DNA from: Acholeplasmatales bacterium
Lineage (GTDB): Bacteria > Bacillota_I > Bacilli_A > Acholeplasmatales > Anaeroplasmataceae
DNA: 45,819 nucleotides
Assembly: GCA_017449215.1 (NCBI GenBank)
Contig: JAFSJY010000050.1
Location: 1 to 45,819 of the forward strand
Direction: 5' to 3'
A model generated the notes under the pieces. That model saw nothing but the letters and a program-made list of their open reading frames with translations. It did no database searches and had not been told where the DNA came from. Made by a program: the position numbers and the translations under genes. Within the stretch, counting starts at the first letter, position 1. Each line of letters opens with the position of its first letter. This document shows, in pieces, positions 18,836 to 27,304 of the stretch.

Positions 18836-19670
18836 TTTTACTAAAATGCATGGTTGTGGAAATGATTATATTTATATTAATTGTTTCGACCAGGTAATTG
18901 AAAATCCTAATATGCTAGCAATAGAAATGTCAGAGCGTCATTTCTCTGTTGGTAGTGATGGCATTGTATTAATAGAAAAAAGTGATGTCGCAGACGCGAA
19001 GATGAGGATGTTTAATGCAGATGGTAGCGAAGGAAAAATGTGTGGTAATGCTATTAGATGTATTGGTAAATATTTATATGATAATCAGCTTGTATTAAAG
19101 AAGGAAATTGATATTGAAACATTATCAGGAATTAAGCATTTAGTATTATTTGTTGAGGATGGTAAGGTATCAAAGGTTTCTGTTAATATGGGATTTGCTA
19201 ATTTTGATCCTAAGGTTATTCCTACAACATTAGATCATGAAATGATAAATGAGGAATGTATTATTAAAAAGAATACATATAATATTACAGCAGTCTCTAT
19301 GGGTAATCCACATGCTGTAATATATCAGGATCATATTGGTAGCTTAGATTTATTAAAGAATGGTGCATTCTTTGAAAATAACCCAATTTTCCCAGAAAGA
19401 GTTAATACTGAATTTGTAAAGATTATTGATAAGAATCATTTAAAAATGAGAGTATGGGAAAGAGGAAGTGGAGAAACATATGCCTGTGGTACTGGTGCTT
19501 GTGCAGTAGTTGCCTCATCTGTAAGAAATGGTATTTGTAATCCAAATGAAATTATCTATGTAGAGCTTTTAGGTGGAATATTAGAGATTTCATGTAGTGA
19601 TAATTATGAAATTACTATGACAGGTCCAGCTAAAAAAGTTTACGATGGAGTGTATGAATATGAATATTAA
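18825..19670 (+). CDS. dapF: Diaminopimelate epimerase
   Basis: The enzyme converts LL-diaminopimelate to the meso form, the precursor of lysine and of DAP-type peptidoglycan. Both active-site cysteines are in place: [10 protein letters not shown] (first) and [10 protein letters not shown] (second). The N-terminal [13 protein letters not shown] is a family signature, and the length (281) is normal. The start overlaps the pyrG end by 11 bases, with AGGAGG five bases before the ATG. The 3' end overlaps dapL, so pyrG-dapF-dapL form a tightly packed operon segment. Confidence 0.96.
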   Translation: MRINFTKMHGCGNDYIYINCFDQVIENPNMLAIEMSERHFSVGSDGIVLIEKSDVADAKMRMFNADGSEGKMCGNAIRCIGKYLYDNQLVLKKEIDIETLSGIKHLVLFVEDGKVSKVSVNMGFANFDPKVIPTTLDHEMINEECIIKKNTYNITAVSMGNPHAVIYQDHIGSLDLLKNGAFFENNPIFPERVNTEFVKIIDKNHLKMRVWERGSGETYACGTGACAVVASSVRNGICNPNEIIYVELLGGILEISCSDNYEITMTGPAKKVYDGVYEYEY

Positions 19671-20841
19671 AATAAATGATAATTTTAATAATATTAGTGA
19701 AAGCTATTTATTCTCTGATATTAATAAAAGAGTAAATGAATATAAGAAGAATCATCCAAATGCTAAAATAATTAGACTTGGTATTGGTGATGTTACATTA
19801 CCACTTCCTAAGCTAATTGTTGATGCGCTAGTTAAGGCATCTAATGAAATGGGTGTAAAGGATACATTTAGAGGTTATCCACCTGAGTATGGTTATGATT
19901 TTATTAAAGAGGCAGTAGTTAAATATTATAAGAATATTAATGTAAGCCTAGATTTAGATTCAGTATTTATTTCAGATGGTGCTAAAAGTGATTTAGGTAA
20001 TATTGTTGATATCTTAGGTGATAATGATATTTATATTCCTAATCCTGTGTATCCTGTTTATGTTGATTCTAATTTAATGAGTGGAAGAAAAATTCATTAT
20101 TTAAATGGTAATGAGGCTAATAATTTCTTACCACTTCCAAGTGGATTAGATAATAATTCAAAGGTAATTTATTTATGCTCACCTAATAATCCAACAGGTG
20201 CTACATATAATTATGATGAATTAAAATCATGGGTAGATTATGCTTATAAGACTGGTTCATTAATTATATTTGATTCAGCCTATGAAGCATTTATTACTGA
20301 TGATTCTCCTAGATCTATTTATAAGATAGAGCACGCTAAGGAGGTAGCTATTGAGGTATCAAGCTTATCTAAGATGGCAGGATTTACTGGTGTTAGATGT
20401 GGCTTTACTATTGTTCCACTTGAATTATTGGCAGGAGGTAGTAGCTTAAATAAGCTTTGGAAAAGAAGACAGGCTACTAAATTCAATGGTGTATCTTATC
20501 CTGTTCAAAGAGCAGCTGAAGCTGCCTTATCAGAGGAGGGTGTAAAGGAAAGCCAAAAGAATTTAGCTATTTATAAAAAGAATACTAAGATGCTATGTGA
20601 ATTATTTGATGAAAAGGGCATTTGGTATTCAGGTGGTGTTAATTCACCATATGTTTGGATTAAGTGTCCAAATGGAATGAAGAGCTTTGAATTCTTTGAT
20701 TATTTACTAGATAAGGCTAATATAGTAGGTACACCTGGCGTAGGCTTTGGTGAAAATGGAGAAGGATATTTTAGATTAACTTCATTTGCATCAAATGAGG
20801 ATACTAAGGAAGCAGTAGAAAGATTAAGAAAGATATTATAA
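19660..20841 (+). CDS. dapL: LL-diaminopimelate aminotransferase
   Basis: This PLP enzyme makes LL-diaminopimelate directly from tetrahydrodipicolinate and glutamate, bypassing the acyl-blocked DapD/DapC/DapE steps. Family signatures include the N-terminal INDNFNNISESYLF and RLGIGDVTLPLP, then FRGYPPEYGYDFIKEAV, CSPNNPTGATY, the PLP lysine in SLSKMAGFTGVRCGF and YPVQRAAEAAL. The ATG at 19660 is preferred because GGAG lies nine bases before it; an ATG at 19645 would also read in frame. With 393 residues it is slightly short. Its amino donor is glutamate, which explains its place downstream of GOGAT. A terminator follows at once. Confidence 0.94.
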   Translation: MNIKINDNFNNISESYLFSDINKRVNEYKKNHPNAKIIRLGIGDVTLPLPKLIVDALVKASNEMGVKDTFRGYPPEYGYDFIKEAVVKYYKNINVSLDLDSVFISDGAKSDLGNIVDILGDNDIYIPNPVYPVYVDSNLMSGRKIHYLNGNEANNFLPLPSGLDNNSKVIYLCSPNNPTGATYNYDELKSWVDYAYKTGSLIIFDSAYEAFITDDSPRSIYKIEHAKEVAIEVSSLSKMAGFTGVRCGFTIVPLELLAGGSSLNKLWKRRQATKFNGVSYPVQRAAEAALSEEGVKESQKNLAIYKKNTKMLCELFDEKGIWYSGGVNSPYVWIKCPNGMKSFEFFDYLLDKANIVGTPGVGFGENGEGYFRLTSFASNEDTKEAVERLRKIL

Positions 20842-20851
20842 TGATTTAAGG

Positions 20852-20909
20852 GGCTGTAAAAAAACTAGGTTTTGAATTTTAATTCATTATCAAGGTTTAC
20901 AGCCTTTTT
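20852..20909 (+). terminator. Terminator after dapL
   Basis: GGCTGTAAA (20852-20860) pairs with TTTACAGCC (20896-20904), followed by five Ts. It ends the rightward nitrogen operon that starts near 9380. Confidence 0.75.
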
Positions 20910-21055
20910 AATTTGAAAATTTATTATATTTTAATTATGTAATACAGATGGAAAATTAGTTTTTTTTGAATTACTCAACTATACTAGTGTAGCAGTCTAC
21001 AAAAAATGTCTTCATAGTGGTATTAATTCACCATATACTCGTTTCACTAAAAGTG

Positions 21056-21083
21056 TTGAAATTAATATATTAAGTTGTATAAT
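21056..21083 (+). promoter_or_regulatory. Promoter of the MATE gene
   Basis: TTGAAA (21056-21061) and TATAAT (21078-21083) are 16 bases apart. Transcription would start near 21090, giving a very short leader. The gap between the dapL terminator and this promoter (20910-21055) holds no gene; one segment (21018-21042) resembles a part of dapL. Confidence 0.65.
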
Positions 21084-21105
21084 ATGTGTGCTATTGGAGG
21101 AAATT

Positions 21106-22440
21106 ATGAAAAAGGTAAGTGTAAAATATCTAATAATTTTAATAGTACCTATATTCATTGAGCTAGTATTACAGCTGCTTGCTGGTAATGTAGATAAGAT
21201 AATGGTTCAAAGTGATAGCCTTGCCACTGCGATTAATCAGGCCAATAGTGTATTAGATTTATTAATTGTAGCTATAAGTGTACTCGCTTCATCATCCTTA
21301 ATTTTAATTAATCAATATAAGGGTGCGAAGCTAAAGAATGAAGAAGAGGAAGTATATAGATTATCATATTATTTCTATTTATTTGTAGGAATAATACTTT
21401 CTTTATTACTATTAGCATTATCTAAGCCAATCCTATTGTTAATGCAGGTTGATGATAATATATTAGGTAATGCCTATTTATATTTAATGATTAATGGTGG
21501 TTGCTTATTTTTAACAACTATGATGATATCATTCCAAAATTATTTAAGAAGTAATGATTTAACTAAGGCAAGCCTAATAGTATCATTTATATTTAATATT
21601 ATTAACGTTATACTAAATGCATTATTTTTATATGTATTTAAAATTGATCCTATATTATCTGTTGCTTTAGGCTCTGTAATATCTAGAGGTATTGGTGTAA
21701 TTATTCTATATATTACATATAAGAAAAAGGTTGGAATATCATTAAATATTAAGGGAATCTTTCCTATTAAATTAAAGAAGATTAAGAAGCTTGTTAGTAT
21801 AGGTATTCCTGCTTCATTAGAGGCTATTAATTATTCATTAACACAAATTGTTATTTTAACATTTATAAATATTATAGGCTCACGTTTTGAGGCTGTTGCC
21901 CCAACAGCTAAGACCTATACCTCATTAATGGTTTCTATTACATATTTATTTGTTAACGCAACTACAATGGGTATGCAGATAGTCTTGGGAAGATATTTAG
22001 GATCAAATGAAAAGGAATTGGCTAAAAAATTAGTTATTAAAACAATGATTATTTCAATTATTGTTTCAACTCTAACTGCATTATCATTCGCACTATTATC
22101 TAATCAGATATTTAATTTATTTACTGATAATCAGGAAGTAATAGAATTATGTAGAACTATTATGTTTATTGATATAGCCCTAGAATTTGCAAGAGCTATT
22201 AATATGGTTATGGTAAGGTCGATGCAGACATCTGGTGATGTAATGTACCCTACAATTTTAGCTGTGATTTCATGCTGGTTGATTGCGACATTATTATCAT
22301 ATATATTTGGTGTAGTATTAAATATGGGCCTTGCTGGAATATGGTGGGCTATGGCAATAGATGAATCATTTAGAGCAGTTTTATTCATCATTAGGTTTGC
22401 AAGAGGCAAATGGATTAAGAAGAATATGGTTACAGCATAA
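21106..22440 (+). CDS. MATE-family multidrug/metabolite exporter
   Basis: The protein (444 residues) is strongly hydrophobic with about twelve predicted membrane spans, the layout of MATE cation-coupled efflux transporters. Recognisable family segments are the first span with GNVDKIMV, IGIPASLEAINYS in the middle of the chain, and a related repeat in each half (APTAKTYTSLM, and MGLAGIWWAMAIDE near the end). The ATG at 21106 is chosen because GGAGG lies seven bases before it; a GTG at 21088 also reads in frame. The substrate cannot be told from sequence. It is a single-gene transcript facing the acyltransferase gene across a shared terminator. Confidence 0.85.
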   Translation: MKKVSVKYLIILIVPIFIELVLQLLAGNVDKIMVQSDSLATAINQANSVLDLLIVAISVLASSSLILINQYKGAKLKNEEEEVYRLSYYFYLFVGIILSLLLLALSKPILLLMQVDDNILGNAYLYLMINGGCLFLTTMMISFQNYLRSNDLTKASLIVSFIFNIINVILNALFLYVFKIDPILSVALGSVISRGIGVIILYITYKKKVGISLNIKGIFPIKLKKIKKLVSIGIPASLEAINYSLTQIVILTFINIIGSRFEAVAPTAKTYTSLMVSITYLFVNATTMGMQIVLGRYLGSNEKELAKKLVIKTMIISIIVSTLTALSFALLSNQIFNLFTDNQEVIELCRTIMFIDIALEFARAINMVMVRSMQTSGDVMYPTILAVISCWLIATLLSYIFGVVLNMGLAGIWWAMAIDESFRAVLFIIRFARGKWIKKNMVTA

Positions 22441-22450
22441 TATAATAAAA

Positions 22451-22490
22451 GAAGCCTGCTTGGTATTTCTACCTTGTAGGCTTCTTTCTT
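22451..22490. terminator. Bidirectional terminator, MATE/acyltransferase
   Basis: GAAGCCTGCTTGGTA (22451-22465) pairs with TACCTTGTAGGCTTC (22470-22484), with AAAA on the left and TTTCTTTT on the right. It includes the last codons of the leftward gene. Confidence 0.8.
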
Positions 22491-23509
22491 TTCTGTTTGA
22501 TTTTATCATTTGCCTTATATAGTAATATTGATATTAATACACCAAAGATTACAGCAAGGATTGGTACTAGCCAATCATATACCCAATCTGGATTTTCCGC
22601 TATATAGGCCGCATCTACAACTATTATTCCAATTAGGAAATGGAATAAATAAATATATAATGAATATTTTCTTCCTATTAAGCCTAATGCTGATATTTCC
22701 TTTTTACCAGGTAGCTTTAATGCTAGAAGGAATAATTCAAGCATACATAATATTTTAAATAATTGAGATATATCATAATCAGCTACTTTTACATTAATTG
22801 TTATAAACATAAATGTAGTAAATATTATTGTAAGTATAGCTGTAAACCAAATAGGAGTTGATAGGAATGCCTCCTTTTTAGCTGCCACATAATGTCCTAG
22901 TAGCATTATTGGGAATCCGCTTGCTAGGAAGAAGCTTGTATAATGCCAATCAGCATTATATGTGTTAACATATGTTTCAACACCTATACGGAATAATAAA
23001 AATATAGGTAATAGGAAATGTGCATATTTATTTAATTTAAATTTATGTATGAATAATAAAACTAAATATGAATATAATAATGCAAACATAAACCATAGCT
23101 GATCTGCCTTTATAAGGGATAAATCACCTAGGAATAGTAATCTAGTGATAAACCATGGATTTTTTAAATAATTTAAATAACCATCAAATTGACCAGTTAC
23201 TAATTGCTCAATTGTCATTAATACAAAATAGATACCTAATACTATACCAGTAATAATTAGATTTCTTTTAAATCTCTTTTTTATATTGTTACAGGCTATT
23301 TCATCATCAGAATTATATGCACTATATCCACTAATTAAAAAGAAGAATATAACACCACATATACCAATGGCTGATGTAATCTTTCCTACAATTCCTGGGA
23401 ATGGGAAATGAACCATTATTACGAATATTGCAAATAGTCCCTTCCAAAAATCAAAGGTATAATTCCTATTTTGTTTATTTAAATTATTAATAGGCATTAA
23501 GGCTTCCAT
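22469..23509 (-). CDS. Membrane acyltransferase (family 3)
   Basis: This 346-residue protein has about ten membrane spans and the layout of acyltransferase family 3 (OafA/OatA-like), enzymes that move acyl groups onto sugars or other surface molecules. The N terminus shows the family pattern: a charged start, then YTFDFWKGLFAIFVIMVHFPF with the conserved histidine, then FFLISGYSAY. The C-terminal end is basic (KQKRKKPTR). No extracytoplasmic SGNH domain is attached. The start at 23509 is supported by GGGGGTG five bases upstream. Some members act on peptidoglycan, teichoic acids or antibiotics; the substrate here is unknown. Confidence 0.8.
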   Translation of the reverse strand: MEALMPINNLNKQNRNYTFDFWKGLFAIFVIMVHFPFPGIVGKITSAIGICGVIFFFLISGYSAYNSDDEIACNNIKKRFKRNLIITGIVLGIYFVLMTIEQLVTGQFDGYLNYLKNPWFITRLLFLGDLSLIKADQLWFMFALLYSYLVLLFIHKFKLNKYAHFLLPIFLLFRIGVETYVNTYNADWHYTSFFLASGFPIMLLGHYVAAKKEAFLSTPIWFTAILTIIFTTFMFITINVKVADYDISQLFKILCMLELFLLALKLPGKKEISALGLIGRKYSLYIYLFHFLIGIIVVDAAYIAENPDWVYDWLVPILAVIFGVLISILLYKANDKIKQKRKKPTR

Positions 23510-23569
23510 AAGACACCCCCATTAGAAACATTGTAACATAATATTTTTATAGTTTTTATCGTAATATTT

Positions 23570-23605
23570 AAAATAGACCGGTAAGGTAAGTACCGGCCTA
23601 TTTTA
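23570..23605. terminator. Terminator after the GH94 gene
   Basis: AAATAGACCGGTA (23571-23583) pairs with TACCGGCCTATTT (23591-23603) with one G-T type mismatch, flanked by A/T-runs. It ends the leftward GH94 transcript before the acyltransferase gene. Confidence 0.75.
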
Positions 23606-23634
23606 AAAGAAAAGAAAAAATAATAGAACAAAAA

Positions 23635-26058
23635 TTATAAATATATATTTACATTTACTTCAGCTTTATCTTTGTTGAATGGAATGATGTTTCCATCAAT
23701 TTCCTTTCCATCAACAACCATTTGATATTTACCAGAAGAAGTATTATTGATGTTAATATTGTATTTAACACCTCTAAATATTCTTGTTACCTTTGCGTTC
23801 TTAATTTCTTTTGGTAAATGTGGATCTATCATTAATCCTGTATAATCTGGCTTAATACCCAAGATTGCTTGGCTAGCTGCATACATTGTCCAAGAAGCAG
23901 TACCTGTTAACCAGCTGTTTTTAGCCTCGCCATAATTCTTAGCATCTCTACCAGCAATTGTTTGTGAATAAATATATGGCTCAGTCTTATGAATTTCAGA
24001 AACCTCCTCTAGATATGCAGGACAATTTCTTCTATATACATCAAATGCTCTTTCATTGTTTCCAATGACTGTATTTGCTATAACAATCCAAGGATTATTA
24101 TGACAGAATACTGAACCATTTTCCTTATATCCCATTGGATAAGATGAAACCTCACCTAATTCAATATGATATTCCTTATAGCACGGATGTAGAATTTCTA
24201 CACCATAGTCATTTGTTAAAATCTTTTCAACTGAATCCAAGGCTTTCTTACCATAGTCTAAGCTCTCTCCAATTCTTGCCATAGTACAGAAGCCTTGTGG
24301 TTCAACGAAAATTTGTCCATCCTCACATTCGTGGCTGCCAACCTTGTTGCTGAATGCATCGTATGCTCTAACAAACCATTCTCCATCCCAACCATACTTA
24401 ACAGTTGCATCTTCAACAGATTTAACCTCATCTAAAATTTTCTTAGCTTCATCTTTATTGCCAATATTATTCAATATTGTAGCAAATTCCTTTCCATACA
24501 ATACGAACATTCCGGCTATAAATACTGATTCAGCCTTTCCAGATTCAAAGTTAGATGCTGTTTGGAATGACTCACCAGGAGTTTTTGAGAAGCAGTTTAG
24601 ATTTAAGCAGTCATTCCAGTCAGCTCTACCTATTAAAGGAAGACCATGAGGTCCCTTGTGAGTAATGATATAATTTAGTGATGCTCTTAAATGATCAATT
24701 AATGGTTTTTCTGAACCTTCCTTATTATTGAAAGGAGTAGGGTCATTTAAGATTGAATAATCACCAGTTTCCTTAATATATTGACTTACTGCAGCTATTA
24801 ACCAAAGCGGATCATCATTGAATCCTCCACCGATATCAGCATTACCACGCTTAGTAAGTGGTTGATACTGATGGTAAGTAGAACCATCCTCGAATTGAAT
24901 AGATGCAATATCTTTAATTCTTTCTCTAGACTTTTCAGGGATTAGATGTAAGAATCCTAATAAATCCTGACAGCTATCTCTAAAGCCCATACCACGACCT
25001 GTACCACTTTCATAATATGATGCAGATCTTGACATATTAAATGTAACCATACATTGGTATTGGTTCCATATATTGACCATACGGTCAAATTTCTCATTAT
25101 CAGATTTAACATTTAATGTTGATAATAAATTAACCCATTTATTCTTTAATTCATTAAATGCCTTTGATACTTGTTCAGGAGTTGCATATTTATTTTGTAA
25201 TTCATATGCCTTTTCTTTATTAATTACATGAAGCTTTTCAAACTTCTTATCTTCCTCATTTTCAACATATCCTGTTTGGAAGATAACAGTCTTTGATTCA
25301 CCTGGCTTAATTTTTAAATTAAACATATGAGATGCAATAGGTGCCCATCCTGAAGCTACACTATTGTATGATGTTTTATTCAAAACAGCAGAAGGATCAC
25401 ACCAAGAATTATATAATCCCATGAATGTATCTAAATCTGAATCAAAGCCATCATGCTTAATATTTGTATGATAGAAAGCGTAATGATCACGTCTTTCTCT
25501 ATATTCTGTTTTATGATAAATAGTCCTATCATCGATTTCAACTTCACCGATATTCCAGTTTCTTTGGAAGTTTGTTTGGTCATCTACAGCGTTCCATAGA
25601 CACCATTCAATAACACCATGAAGAGTAATTTTTTTAGTTTCGTTACTATTGTTAGTTAATGTTAATTGATTAATTTCACATAAATCCTTTAAAGGAACGA
25701 AGCATAAAAGCTCGCACTTTAAATTATTCTTTTCGCTTTCAAAAACTGTATATCCAAGGCCATGTCTACATTTATAACTATCTAGCTTTGTTTTAAGAGG
25801 TAGAAAGCCTGGATTCCAAATTGTGCCATTATCATTGATATAATAATATCTTCCACCGTAATCTCTTGGTACATTGTTGTATCTGAATCTAGTTATTCTT
25901 CTTAATTTAGCATCCTTATAGAACATATAGCCGCCACAAGTATTACTCATTAAGCTGAAAAAACCATCCTGACCAAAGTAATTAATCCAAGGTAATGGAG
26001 TGTTGTAATTTGTTATAACATATTCATATTCTTTGTCATCAAAATGCCCAAATTTCAT
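23635..26058 (-). CDS. Cellobiose phosphorylase (GH94)
   Basis: The enzyme splits cellobiose with inorganic phosphate into glucose 1-phosphate and glucose, saving one ATP compared with hydrolysis. At 807 residues it matches the size of characterised cellobiose phosphorylases. The N-terminal beta-sandwich begins MKFGHFDD...YVITNYNTPLPWINYFG, followed by the helical (alpha/alpha)6 barrel with GTGRGMGFRDSCQD and GGGFNDDPLWLI. The general-acid aspartate lies in RADWNDCLN near residue 480. There is no signal peptide, so it acts in the cytoplasm. It is divergent from the LacI gene and has an operator just downstream of its own promoter. A cellodextrin- or laminaribiose-specific relative cannot be excluded, but the motifs fit cellobiose phosphorylase best. 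Confidence 0.92.
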   Translation of the reverse strand: MKFGHFDDKEYEYVITNYNTPLPWINYFGQDGFFSLMSNTCGGYMFYKDAKLRRITRFRYNNVPRDYGGRYYYINDNGTIWNPGFLPLKTKLDSYKCRHGLGYTVFESEKNNLKCELLCFVPLKDLCEINQLTLTNNSNETKKITLHGVIEWCLWNAVDDQTNFQRNWNIGEVEIDDRTIYHKTEYRERRDHYAFYHTNIKHDGFDSDLDTFMGLYNSWCDPSAVLNKTSYNSVASGWAPIASHMFNLKIKPGESKTVIFQTGYVENEEDKKFEKLHVINKEKAYELQNKYATPEQVSKAFNELKNKWVNLLSTLNVKSDNEKFDRMVNIWNQYQCMVTFNMSRSASYYESGTGRGMGFRDSCQDLLGFLHLIPEKSRERIKDIASIQFEDGSTYHQYQPLTKRGNADIGGGFNDDPLWLIAAVSQYIKETGDYSILNDPTPFNNKEGSEKPLIDHLRASLNYIITHKGPHGLPLIGRADWNDCLNLNCFSKTPGESFQTASNFESGKAESVFIAGMFVLYGKEFATILNNIGNKDEAKKILDEVKSVEDATVKYGWDGEWFVRAYDAFSNKVGSHECEDGQIFVEPQGFCTMARIGESLDYGKKALDSVEKILTNDYGVEILHPCYKEYHIELGEVSSYPMGYKENGSVFCHNNPWIVIANTVIGNNERAFDVYRRNCPAYLEEVSEIHKTEPYIYSQTIAGRDAKNYGEAKNSWLTGTASWTMYAASQAILGIKPDYTGLMIDPHLPKEIKNAKVTRIFRGVKYNININNTSSGKYQMVVDGKEIDGNIIPFNKDKAEVNVNIYL

Positions 26059-26070
26059 ATTAGCCCCTTT

Positions 26071-26127
26071 CGAAAACGTTTAAGTAACCACTATCTTTAT
26101 TATAAAGGCGGTTTTTTATAAAATCAA
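26071..26127 (-). promoter_or_regulatory. GH94 promoter with LacI-type operator
   Basis: On the minus strand TTGATT (26122-26127) and TATAAT (26099-26104) are 17 bases apart. The operator CGAAAACGTTTAAG (26071-26084, plus-strand reading) sits about 8-21 bases downstream of the predicted start, just before AAAGGGG, the ribosome site. A repressor bound there would block elongation. The same 14 bases recur at 26212 and 28701. Confidence 0.78.
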
Positions 26128-26200
26128 TACCATTTTTCAATATTTTTTTATGATAATTGAACAAAAAAATCGTTTACGCCTTTTTTTTATGTGATTTTTA

Positions 26201-26225
26201 TGGTAAAATTACGAAAACGTTTAAG
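26201..26225 (+). promoter_or_regulatory. lacI-type regulator promoter with operator
   Basis: An extended -10 (TGGTAAAAT, hexamer 26204-26209) is followed directly by CGAAAACGTTTAAG (26212-26225), covering the predicted start point. This implies negative autoregulation. A weaker related site, TCGTTTACG, lies around 26170-26178. Confidence 0.72.
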
Positions 26226-26267
26226 AGTTTTTTGTCGTTTAAACATAAAAAGAAAATGGTGATCTAA

Positions 26268-27290
26268 ATGGTTAAAATCAAGGATATAGCCGAAAGATGT
26301 GGAGTATCTATCGCTTCAGTTAGTAAAGCACTGCATGGTACATCGGATTTAAATCCAAATACGGCTGAATACATAAGAAATGTCGCTAAGGAGATGGGAT
26401 ATGTTCCTAATGCGTCTGCTAGATTATTAAAAACTAATAGAAGCTATAATATTGGAGTTCTATTTGTTGATAGTACATCTTCAGGCTTAGAGCATGAATA
26501 TTTTTCATCTATTCTAAATTCAATAAAGAATGAAAGTGAAAATCATGGTTATGATATAACATTTATTTCACATCATTTTGGTAATAATCAGGCTGGAGGA
26601 CATCTAACCTTTTATGAGCATGCCAAATATCGAAATGTAGATGGTGTTATAATTGCTTCAGTTGATTTTAAGGATCCTGAGGTTATTCAATTAGTTGAAA
26701 GTGATATTCCAACTGTAACAATTGATTATTTATTTGATGGTAAATCATCTGTTGTATCAGATAATATCCAGGGTGTAAGAGAAATAGTTAACTATTTAGT
26801 TGATTGTGGTCATAAGAGAATCGCATTCATTACAGGTGAGGATACTTCAGTTACTAGAAACCGTGTCACAAGCTTCTATAGAACATGTGATGAGCGTGGT
26901 ATTAAGGTAAGAGAAGATTATGTTAAAAGAGGTAAATACCATGTTCCTAAGGAAAGTGGTATCGCAACTAGAGAATTATTATCATTAGATGAAAAACCTA
27001 CAGTTATTATGTATCCAGATGACTACTCTTTACTTGGTGGTGTAACTGAGATAGAAAAGAGAGGAATGTCTATTCCTGATGATATTAGTATTGTAGGTTA
27101 CGACGGTATTAAGTTATCAAGATTAGTAAGACCAGAGATTACTACGTTTGTTCAGAATTCTACTGAAATAGGTATACAAGCTGCTAGAAAGCTTATTGAG
27201 ATTATTGAGCATCCAAAGTCTTCATACGCAGAGAGTATTCCTATTCAAGGAAAACTACAAATTGGTAAAACTGTAAAGAAAATTAATTAA
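26268..27290 (+). CDS. LacI-family sugar-responsive repressor
   Basis: The N-terminal LacI helix-turn-helix is plain (KIKDIAERCGVSIASVSKAL, then NPNTAEYIRNVAKEMGYVPNASARLLKTNRS, the hinge helix). From about residue 60 there is a periplasmic-binding-protein-like sensor domain with the usual FITGEDTSVTRNR and DDISIVGYDGIKLS segments. Length (340) is normal. It lies between the GH94 gene (divergent) and the GH1 gene (14 bases downstream, same strand). Three copies of CGAAAACGTTTAAG plus a 20-bp palindrome containing TTAAACGTTTAA lie in the promoters of this locus and are its likely binding sites. The inducer is probably cellobiose or another beta-glucoside. Confidence 0.92.
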   Translation: MVKIKDIAERCGVSIASVSKALHGTSDLNPNTAEYIRNVAKEMGYVPNASARLLKTNRSYNIGVLFVDSTSSGLEHEYFSSILNSIKNESENHGYDITFISHHFGNNQAGGHLTFYEHAKYRNVDGVIIASVDFKDPEVIQLVESDIPTVTIDYLFDGKSSVVSDNIQGVREIVNYLVDCGHKRIAFITGEDTSVTRNRVTSFYRTCDERGIKVREDYVKRGKYHVPKESGIATRELLSLDEKPTVIMYPDDYSLLGGVTEIEKRGMSIPDDISIVGYDGIKLSRLVRPEITTFVQNSTEIGIQAARKLIEIIEHPKSSYAESIPIQGKLQIGKTVKKIN

Positions 27291-27304
27291 AGTGAGGTCT
27301 TATT

